Source of the DNA: Endotrypanum monterogeii
Lineage: Eukaryota; Euglenozoa; Kinetoplastea; Trypanosomatida; Trypanosomatidae
Reading direction: 5' to 3'
NCBI GenBank assembly: GCA_000333855.2
Contig: CM007348.1
Coordinates: forward strand, 35,207-64,036
DNA length: 28,830 bases
Numbering within the stretch: position 1 is the first letter of the stretch; every line of letters begins with the position of its first letter. The notes beneath the pieces are model-generated. The model did not search any database. It had not been told where the DNA came from and saw only the letters and a list, made by a program, of their open reading frames with translations. The position numbers and the translations under genes were made by a program. This document shows, piece by piece, positions 1 to 7,399 of the stretch.

Positions 1-377
1 TGTGGATGCCATCGAGTGCAGTGAACCTGTGACGGCAAGCAGGTTTGGACCGTTCATGTAATGGATGAGGCGCCATTGTGGGTGTGACGCATCTCTTTTA
101 GCCTGTACTGCCTGCTGCTGGGGAAGCCTGAGCCCACCCCCAAGGTATGCATCCCGCGTGGCGGCCGGCACAGCGGGGGCGGCTTCGAAGACGCATAGGA
201 AGCGTTGGTGGGGCTCGAGGCATTGACTCAGAGAGGATCACTTGGCTGGTATCTCGGAAACGCTAGGCGCACTGCTCCTTTGTAACGCCCGATAGGCTCT
301 TGTCCAGTCATGGGACGCATGTGAGGGCACTACCGACATGTTGTGTGACAGAGCGACCACATCAAAAGAAAAAAAAA
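1..377 (+). mobile_element. SIDER2-like retroposon, 3' part with A-rich tail
   Basis: The stretch is GC-richer than its surroundings, has no homopolymer tracts, codes for nothing, and ends in an A-rich tail (364-377). Phrases such as the one around 190-260 (cgcataggaag, cacttggctggtatctcgg) and 311-355 (gggacgcatgtgagggcac, then gtgacagagcgaccac) resemble, from memory, the 3' half of Leishmania SIDER2 elements. The 5' end, including the family's 79-bp signature, would lie left of the window. SIDER2 copies sit mainly in 3' UTRs in sense orientation and are known to influence mRNA stability, so this one probably belongs to the 3' UTR of the gene to the left. No search could be run; the family call rests on recognition. 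Confidence 0.62.
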
Positions 378-450
378 GTAAATGTTTTTGTTCTGTGGGT
401 GTGATTTCCGATGCTCAGCGATCTGCTCAACCGACTCACCACTTTTCGCA

Positions 451-497
451 TCGCCCTTTTTTTTTTTCTTCGCATGTGAATTCATTCTCGCTGGTAG
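451..497 (+). promoter_or_regulatory. putative spliced-leader acceptor site for the 748-1275 gene
   Basis: A pyrimidine tract (about 451-473, with an uninterrupted run of T) is followed by its first AG at 496-497. Trypanosomatid mRNAs are trans-spliced at the first suitable AG downstream of such a tract. Use of this site would give a 5' UTR of about 250 nt. The rest of 378-747 holds nothing else recognisable. Confidence 0.45.
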
Positions 498-747
498 GGG
501 TCAGGCAGGACGCACCACTCAGGGTTGAAAAGGGAGAGCGGGAACACACTGCTGAGCGCCGTGTTAGTCGTATCTGTATAGGGTAGAGAGGGAACAGTTT
601 GCCTTAGAGTGAATATATTCAACCAGCAGACAAGGGCGACAGGCGACTGAGCAGGCGCTCCTCTCAGTTGCCTGTAGACTTCTTTACACTGCGCCTGGCG
701 GTATTAGAGTCTTTTTGATTATCAGCCAATGGGCGGCCGAGGGGCGC

Positions 748-1275
748 ATGTACATATTTTGTATATCCGTTCCAGTCGTGTGTATGCTCTACCATCTGGT
801 GGTAGTGGTGATCACCCCGCTGAATTTCTTGCTGTTTGTCCGGTTACAGAACACTCCTGCAAGTGTACGTAGTGCTTATGTCGGATTTTGTGTCATAGAG
901 GCGTTAGCTTACGGTGTGTTTGCCGGGCCGCTGTTCATCTGCGCGTATAAGTACGGCAGAACGATGGCTGCACGCCTAGGTAGCCTTCTTGCCGGCATCG
1001 CTGTCATGTTCTTGTTCTCTTCACTTCCAATGCTCCTCTTGGAAGTGGTGCAGTTGTTGTATTGTGGTGGAAGATTCGTTCACGTTTTGGATGGAACGGT
1101 TTTCCTTCTGCATGCCATCGCGACGTTGGTCGGCGGTTGCACGTCGTGGTTTGCGTACATGCACGTTGTGGCAGATTATCTCCATCGCTGGTGGGGGCCG
1201 GAGCGCCAGATCGCCAAGGAGCTGCAAAGCCGGTACACTCACGGTACCGAAGCTCAAAGTTCGAGGTGTTTTTGA
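748..1275 (+). CDS. hypothetical four-helix membrane protein
   Basis: The frame encodes 175 residues from the ATG at 748; an upstream TTG in frame at 715 is not a credible start in a trypanosomatid. About four hydrophobic segments are visible: residues ~1-30 (MYIFCISVPVV...), ~45-70, ~78-105 and ~115-140. A short, polar, probably cytosolic tail follows (HRWWGPERQIAKELQ...). There is no signal-peptide cleavage pattern distinct from the first helix and no motif that I recognise. The hydrophobic pattern, with charged residues confined to the loops and tail, supports a real integral membrane protein. It lies between a SIDER2-like element and the pantothenate kinase fusion, which gives no hint of function. 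Probably a trypanosomatid conserved hypothetical protein. Confidence 0.68.
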   Translation: MYIFCISVPVVCMLYHLVVVVITPLNFLLFVRLQNTPASVRSAYVGFCVIEALAYGVFAGPLFICAYKYGRTMAARLGSLLAGIAVMFLFSSLPMLLLEVVQLLYCGGRFVHVLDGTVFLLHAIATLVGGCTSWFAYMHVVADYLHRWWGPERQIAKELQSRYTHGTEAQSSRCF

Positions 1276-2153
1276 GGGCAGGTGTTTGCTGTTTAGCTGA
1301 AGACGCTCGCGGGGCCAGGAATGGTTTTCGTACTCTTAAAGTTCGGCGCAATCGATGCCTTAAGGTTTGGTTTGACCCGTTGTGTTTCATTGTGTGACGT
1401 GTGCCGTAAGGTTCAGCGGCTGAAAAAGAAAAGGGCAGAGTGTAGCAGGGCTCTCCCACGCTTTCACTTCAGTTGCAAACAAAACCTCTATGTCAAACGA
1501 GGTTGTATCCGCACACACGCGCTCACATATTCACATCGCTGCTGTTCGAGCCTTGTGTTTACTTTTGCATTTGTGACAATGTCAGATGTACATGCAGAAC
1601 GCATGGCGGTTATACAAGTTGGACAGCTGACGTCAGATTTTCCTCGGCACATTTCTTCCCGATTCTTGTTTTTTTTTTTTCAAAGCGACATAGACTGCTT
1701 CGAGCCTTATAAGGGATCTTTTTATCCCCTAACGCCATGTCAGGGTGTTTTGTGAGAGAAAACGTTCAGTAATTCATCTACCTTTGGTCAAGCCGGTGGT
1801 ACTCGCTATCGTTGTGACGTGTACGGTGTTTCCGGCGTATAGGGCTCCAGGGCCCTTTAGGTCTCCTCCAAGCCCACTGCCACAAGTGGGGATACCCATG
1901 CTCCCGGCATTTGTCTTCAGCGCTATCGGTCCTGTCCACTGAATTGATTCTCGTGGCTCGGATCAGACAGATATTGCCTTTATCCTTCTATCTTGCTCTC
2001 AACTCCTCCATTGGGATTTGCTTTAGATTCTCGTTCTCATCTTCACAGAGACGATATTTCCTTTCTGTTTGTCGTGCAGCGCACAGGGCAATATCGATTG
2101 CGTGGGAGGCTTCTGATTGCGATTGAGCAGATAGAAAGGGCTTTTAAGTGAGG
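1276..2153. other. spacer between the small membrane protein and the pantothenate kinase fusion
   Basis: This is 3' UTR of the left gene plus 5' UTR of the right gene. It contains no convincing coding frame; the open frames that cross it owe a run of Phe to the T tract near 1669-1680. Two zones could carry acceptor sites, annotated separately. Confidence 0.6.
1979..2079 (+). promoter_or_regulatory. putative spliced-leader acceptor region for the pantothenate kinase fusion
   Basis: A pyrimidine-rich stretch (1979-2046) leads to AG at 2047-2048, and a second short tract leads to AG at 2078-2079, giving 5' UTRs of about 105 or 74 nt. An alternative, stronger T tract at 1651-1681 with AG at 1684-1685 would give a 5' UTR of about 470 nt. 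The sequence does not decide between them. Confidence 0.4.
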
Positions 2154-5100
2154 ATGTCGGCGAGTGACGTGGCCAGCGCTTCGGCGCGGGTACTCAGCTT
2201 TAACTTCAACGTTCTTCCTCGTGGTTGTGGGGGTTATCAGCATGAGCGTATTGACACCTTTCTAGATATGGTGGACGCTTATGACGTGGTTATGCTGCAG
2301 GAGGTGTATGCCACAAGCTACTTGCCGTACATGCTCCAGAAGCAAGTCTGCTATCAGAGGATACTTTTGGATGGTCTCAAGGCAAAGGGTTTTCACTACT
2401 ATGTGACATCGCGGAAACCATCGTACATGACCATGCTGCGGTATAACGTTTGCTCTGACAGCGGCCTCATCATCGCCTCTCGTTTTCCTGTTTGGCACCG
2501 CGGCTCCTACACATTTCGTAATCACGAGCGCGGGGGGGTAACTGTGAGCAAGGGGTGTCTTTTTGCTGAGATTGAGGTGCCTGCTGTGAAAGGGGAGGGC
2601 AGTCGACGGATTGTCTTCTTCAACGTGCATCTGCGACCAGAGGATAAGCCGCCTAGCGAGTCCTCGCAGATGCAGCAGGCTCACCGATTTGTTGAGACGG
2701 CCCTCTCTCAGGTGCGCGGTCATTGCGAGGGCAGCAACGGCCCAGGGGCGCCGGAGGAGAAGGGGGCGGTTGTGCCCTTCATCATCGCCGGGGACTTCAA
2801 CATCTACGGCATCGATGCAGTAACTGGGCAGTCTTCGAAACGGTTTCACGACCTCCTGAGCCAGTTCCAGGATGTTGGATCGGTGAGGGATGTCATTTAC
2901 GCGGAGACGGGGCAGAACCCGCCGACGCGCCCGCCAATGCTTTTCTTTCCAGAGCTGTCGAAGCTAGAGCGCTATGAGTCGACACCGCAGCGGCAGGATT
3001 ACTTCTTGGCGGAGGCATCCATTCAGGTCGAACATCCACGTTTGGAGAAGTATGTGGTGAGCAGCCGCCGCCCGTACACCTACTTGTCGGATCACTTCGG
3101 AATTACTTGTCGTGTGACGGTGGCGGTGAGCCCAGATGATAAATTTCGAACGCGCGTTCCCTCGCGTCTCAATGTTTCGTCTCTTATTGAGGCAGCGAAC
3201 CACGAACACTCGCACCCTACCTCGGGTGCGCGTGTTGAGGCGGTTTTATTTTTAGTGTTTGCGTTGTGGATCTTCTCTATCAGTTTTAAGTTTTTGGTCT
3301 TGTGTGCCACACTCGTCTGGTTGCTGCGCTGGGCCCAGGAATACAGCGCCTCGCCGGTCCTGGGTGAACCACCTCTGTTGACGATGGAGGCGCTGAAGGA
3401 GCGAGGGGACGTATGTTTTTCCAACAAGACGGTCAACCCTCTTGCGGGGGTTCGCACACTCAGGGAAATGTGGGAGCGCAGTGTGTCTCGCTTCCGAACA
3501 TTCAAGTGTCTGGGCGCTACCAGCGAGTTGGGTTTGCCTGAATGGATGACCTACGGTACGGTAGACATCCGCGCTCGAGAGCTTGGCGCTGGTCTTTTGG
3601 AAATGGGCTTTCGAGCAGGGGATCTGATTGGTGTGGCTTCTGAGCCGAATCGCAGCATAGTCATTTTGGAGGTGGCGTGCGCCATTTACGGCTTCGCGAC
3701 GGTGCCGCTGGCGGGAAAGCGCAGCACGATGCGTACCCTATTGGACCACAACAAGATTCGTGTCGCAGTCGGGGACCGAAGCTCCGTGGCGGCCCTGTTC
3801 ACATGCCGCTCTACAAAGCTTGAGACAGTTATCTACACAAGCTCCTTTGCAGACGAGAGCGATCACGCAACGGCAAAGGACCTAAACATCCGACTTGTCC
3901 CGTTTGAGTTTGTGGAGCAGAAGGGCCGGCTTAATCTGGTCGCACCATCGAAGGAAAGCGTGGCGGCGGACTCGGTCTTCACCTACACCATTGACAACAC
4001 AAACAGTCTCGTGAGTGGTGATGGGAATACGCTGCTTCCAGTGCGTCATTCTACGGTGCTGCACGATCTCAGCCTTCTGATAATGACAGGGGTGCTGCCG
4101 TCATCCTTCAAGAGAGAGTCGATGGTGTGGTTCAGTCCAATGGCACTTCTTTTCCATCGCGTGTGTGTCTTTGGCTTGTTGAGCCAAGGTAACGCCATTG
4201 CCACCGTCGACGCGGCACACCTGCAGGAGGCCTTCGTCATGTTTCGCCCCACCCTCTTGGTGACTTCCCCGACGTTGTTTAGTACGAGCCGCCTTCAGCT
4301 AAGCCGCGCGCAGCGTCGGTACAGCGCCGTGTACAACTGGTTCTTCAACCGTGCCTTCCAGCTACGATCGCATCTTATCCATCTTAAGCGACAGGACAGT
4401 TCGCTGTTGCGTTTTTTGTTTTTCCGCGCATTTCAAAGGCAGCTGGGTGGGTGTGTGCGCAAGATCATACTGAGCATATCGGAGGAGAGCACCGCCTTCA
4501 GTTTACTGGAGCACGTCAGCGTATGCTACGTGCCGCTGGTGTGTGAGGTGAGCTACCACAACTGCGTCGGTGTCTGCGCAATCGACGGCGTAACCGTACC
4601 TTCGATGCAGGTCGACCTGGAGCCAATCAGCGAACTCTCCGACAAATTCGGTATTGGCCAGTTGGTCGTCCGGAAGCAAGGCGAGTCGAGCATGCGTCTA
4701 GAGGTTGCGGCGCAAATGAAGCGTGACGGTACTGCTATCTTTCTGGGTTCACCCCGAGGCATTCTCTGGCCTGTTTCGTATCAGTATGCTGTTGCGGCGG
4801 AGCTGGAGCGTATTTTTTCTGTCTCCCGCTTCATCAACGCCATTTTTGTTCACTGCGACCCCCTGAAACCGCTTATCGCGGTGGTCCACCCAAATCGAGA
4901 CACTATCGAGTTTGAGTGGCGTCAATCTTACAAGAGCCACCCTTCAGGGCGGCAGGTCAGTTGGACAGAGCTCGTTGAGTATGCGACCTCGGTCATCTGT
5001 GCCGATCTTGCAAGCATTGCGCGAGAGGAGCAGCTGCACTTGTCACAGATTCCTGAGTTTGTGCATCTTCATCCGCATGCGTTCAGTGATCACAGCACCT

Positions 5101-6536
5101 TCCTCACTCCCTTCGGTAAAATTTGTCGCGACGCCGTGCACCGCTACTTCAGCTCGGTTTTCGAGAGGCTGTACAGCGGTGCCGCCACCTCGGCTCTCGC
5201 TGCGACCAGTCTCGACTATCAGGAGGAGATGAGTGAAGTGGAGAGTAGTGGTACAAGGTTAGGCGCGGACTGCCAGTTTGATTTGCAGGTGCCGGTCACG
5301 ATTGATATTGGCGGCACGTTTGCGAAGATCGCATTCATTTTGCCGCCAAATGCAGGTGAGTTCTCGGTCTTTCCATCCGTTATTTTCGAGGCATCCTCGC
5401 TCTCAGACAAATTGGGTTCCAGGACATTTCGTTTTTTTGCGGATGAGGAGGAAGCTGAGAAACAATTCCAGAATCGTATCCACTCACGTGTTGGTACGTT
5501 ACGCTTCGCCAAGATTCCTTCCCAGCAAGTGCCTCGGTTTGCCGAGTTCCTCGCTGGTCTCGATGCTATCAAGTGTTTCAAACCAGAATACACCACTCGG
5601 ATTCGTGCTACCGGCGGCGGTGCATTCAAGTACGCCCCGCTTGCGCGAAGTGTTCTCGGCATCGAGTTCGATGTCGTGAAGGAGATGGATGCCGTCGTGA
5701 AGGGCCTGAATTTGGTCCTTTGCACGGCCCCCGAGTCGGTCTTCACGGTGGACCCGACCACCGGCGCCCACCATCCACATCAGCTAGTGAGCAGTGGGGA
5801 GGGTTTCTCTCCATTTCCTTACCTGCTTATCAACATCGGATCTGGGATTTCTTTCATCAAGTGTACCGGCGCGGATGGATCGCACGTGCGCGTGGGTGGC
5901 TCTCCCATCGGGGGTGCTACGTTTTGGGGTCTCATACGCACGATGACGAACCTCACGTCATGGGAGGAGGTGATGGAGATTATGCGTCTGGACGGCCCGG
6001 GCGATAATAAGAACGTCGATCTGCTCGTCGGTGACATCTACGGCTACAACGCTAAAGACTTGCCTGCGATGCTCTCTAGTGAGATGGTGGCGAGCACGTT
6101 TGGGAAATTGGGGACTGAGCGTTTTTTCGACATGAAGCGTGGTGACAGCAGCGACAAGTTTGCTGACGACGGGGCCGCTGGCGAGATTCTGTCTCCAATG
6201 GGGAAGAGGATGCCCTCCGTTGGGACTCAATTACCTGCTCGCAACGGCACCAAGGTGGCGTCGGCTATCGACATTGTGCGGTCTCTGCTGAATATGATTG
6301 CGGGTAACATAACTCAGCTTTCGTACCTACATGCCCGCCTGCACGGCATCTCGAACATCTTCTTCGCGGGGGGGTTTGTGCGCGACAACGCGATCATTTG
6401 GAGTTTGATCAGCGCAACGATGAAGTATTGGTCCTCCGGTGCATGCCAAGCCCATTTCCTTGAGCATGACGGTTATCTGGGAGCACTCGGCTGTGCCATT
6501 CTCGATCCACAAGGAGATGCCGCAAAGAGTGACTAG
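2154..6536 (+). CDS. multidomain protein: endonuclease/exonuclease/phosphatase + acyl-CoA-synthetase-like + type II pantothenate kinase (Fumble)
   Basis: The protein has 1460 residues from the ATG at 2154; a GTG two codons upstream is discounted. Domain 1 (~10-325) is an endonuclease/exonuclease/phosphatase fold of the neutral-sphingomyelinase type with its metal and catalytic set visible: N17/N19, E50 (LQEV), H159 (FNVHL), D214/N216 (GDFN) and D313-H314 (SDH). A hydrophobic stretch (~361-391) should anchor it in a membrane. Domain 2 (~424-1010) follows the outline of long-chain acyl-CoA synthetases but has lost the Ser/Thr/Gly-rich ATP loop and the YGxTE motif, so it looks catalytically dead. 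Domain 3 (~1047-1455) is a type II pantothenate kinase: IDIGGTFAK with D1051, GGGAFKY, the catalytic Glu in KEMDAVVKG, NIGSGISF, GGSPIGGATFWGL and FFAGGFVRDN (1403 on). Pantothenate kinase phosphorylates pantothenate with ATP, the committed step to coenzyme A. To my memory, long 'pantothenate kinase subunit' proteins are annotated in trypanosomatids. No frameshift is seen. Confidence 0.9.
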   Translation: MSASDVASASARVLSFNFNVLPRGCGGYQHERIDTFLDMVDAYDVVMLQEVYATSYLPYMLQKQVCYQRILLDGLKAKGFHYYVTSRKPSYMTMLRYNVCSDSGLIIASRFPVWHRGSYTFRNHERGGVTVSKGCLFAEIEVPAVKGEGSRRIVFFNVHLRPEDKPPSESSQMQQAHRFVETALSQVRGHCEGSNGPGAPEEKGAVVPFIIAGDFNIYGIDAVTGQSSKRFHDLLSQFQDVGSVRDVIYAETGQNPPTRPPMLFFPELSKLERYESTPQRQDYFLAEASIQVEHPRLEKYVVSSRRPYTYLSDHFGITCRVTVAVSPDDKFRTRVPSRLNVSSLIEAANHEHSHPTSGARVEAVLFLVFALWIFSISFKFLVLCATLVWLLRWAQEYSASPVLGEPPLLTMEALKERGDVCFSNKTVNPLAGVRTLREMWERSVSRFRTFKCLGATSELGLPEWMTYGTVDIRARELGAGLLEMGFRAGDLIGVASEPNRSIVILEVACAIYGFATVPLAGKRSTMRTLLDHNKIRVAVGDRSSVAALFTCRSTKLETVIYTSSFADESDHATAKDLNIRLVPFEFVEQKGRLNLVAPSKESVAADSVFTYTIDNTNSLVSGDGNTLLPVRHSTVLHDLSLLIMTGVLPSSFKRESMVWFSPMALLFHRVCVFGLLSQGNAIATVDAAHLQEAFVMFRPTLLVTSPTLFSTSRLQLSRAQRRYSAVYNWFFNRAFQLRSHLIHLKRQDSSLLRFLFFRAFQRQLGGCVRKIILSISEESTAFSLLEHVSVCYVPLVCEVSYHNCVGVCAIDGVTVPSMQVDLEPISELSDKFGIGQLVVRKQGESSMRLEVAAQMKRDGTAIFLGSPRGILWPVSYQYAVAAELERIFSVSRFINAIFVHCDPLKPLIAVVHPNRDTIEFEWRQSYKSHPSGRQVSWTELVEYATSVICADLASIAREEQLHLSQIPEFVHLHPHAFSDHSTFLTPFGKICRDAVHRYFSSVFERLYSGAATSALAATSLDYQEEMSEVESSGTRLGADCQFDLQVPVTIDIGGTFAKIAFILPPNAGEFSVFPSVIFEASSLSDKLGSRTFRFFADEEEAEKQFQNRIHSRVGTLRFAKIPSQQVPRFAEFLAGLDAIKCFKPEYTTRIRATGGGAFKYAPLARSVLGIEFDVVKEMDAVVKGLNLVLCTAPESVFTVDPTTGAHHPHQLVSSGEGFSPFPYLLINIGSGISFIKCTGADGSHVRVGGSPIGGATFWGLIRTMTNLTSWEEVMEIMRLDGPGDNKNVDLLVGDIYGYNAKDLPAMLSSEMVASTFGKLGTERFFDMKRGDSSDKFADDGAAGEILSPMGKRMPSVGTQLPARNGTKVASAIDIVRSLLNMIAGNITQLSYLHARLHGISNIFFAGGFVRDNAIIWSLISATMKYWSSGACQAHFLEHDGYLGALGCAILDPQGDAAKSD

Positions 6537-6960
6537 TGCAGAAAGACGCAAGGCTAATAGGGAAGGACTTCTTCAGCACCGCTGGAAAGACCGGTTTAGC
6601 TGTGGTGCACGCGACCAGGAAAAAGAGGGTTTAGGGTACCATTCACTTCAGATTTCTTTTTATTTGTACCTGCCAACAACAACAACACTTCTTCCTCAGG
6701 CCGATGGCACGGGTGGGCTGCATAGGCACACTTCACGATATCACCACACGATAAGCACTGATACATCAAACGGATTGCTTCACTCCTTCTCTGCTGCATG
6801 TTACACTCAGGCTGAGTATCACCATTGTGTTTTTTCGTCGTCGATATGTCGTGATGACGCGCGAGTGAAACGTGTTTTCAGTGACGTCGCAGGGTAGCGA
6901 AATCGAGGTGAGGTGTGTTGAGGATGAGCGTAGATTCTGCGAGGGCCTCACAAACACCCT

Positions 6961-6972
6961 CCCCCCCCCCCC

Positions 6973-7003
<31 letters not shown>
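6961..7003. repeat. C13-(CA)n-(TA)n compound microsatellite
   Basis: A run of 13 C passes directly into CA dinucleotides (to ~6986) and then TA dinucleotides (to ~7003). Confidence 0.95.
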
Positions 7004-7098
7004 GTGGTGTAAGCCGCGGTAAATAAGCGCAGGTTTCCTATGCGCTTATATGAGAACAAAGAGGGCATTTGCTCTTTCGAGAAAAAAAGGCGTCGTGT

Positions 7099-7127
7099 TG
7101 TGTGTGTGTGTGTGTGTAGGGGGGGGG
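7099..7127. repeat. (TG)n-A-G9 compound microsatellite
   Basis: About ten TG units are followed by A and a run of nine G. Apart from the missing TA part this is the reverse complement of the repeat at 6961-6986. Confidence 0.95.
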
Positions 7128-7399
7128 TGTCTGTGTATGGTTGTGTGTGTATGGGACTCTATCCTCCCTGCTGAAGTGCGAATAACACATTTTTACTCTC
7201 AGACAGGCAGGCGCAGGCGCACGCCCGACGCCCGTTGTCAGATTTCTCACGAATGTGCTTTTCTTTTATTATCTTTATGCGACTTCTTTTCTGACATATG
7301 CCCTCGCTCCACGTCAGCCTCGAGTGATTCGCTGTCCCGTATCTCTCCCTTTGTCAGCAGGTGAACGTTGAACCACAATCGCTGCTGTCGAGTACAGCA

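Noticed and set aside
715..747. TTG-initiated extension of the small membrane protein
   Set aside because: Trypanosomatid nuclear genes start at ATG; the first in-frame ATG is at 748. The same reasoning discarded GTG/TTG heads at 2148, 10982, 13691, 19872 and 22724.
1004..1459. Open frame on the - strand opposite the small membrane protein
   Set aside because: It is antisense to a better-supported + frame, has no recognisable domain, and would break the uniform gene direction.
1321..1755. 144-codon + frame beginning with ATG
   Set aside because: It lies in the spacer, contains a Phe run made by a T tract likely used for trans-splicing, and shows no domain or coherent composition.
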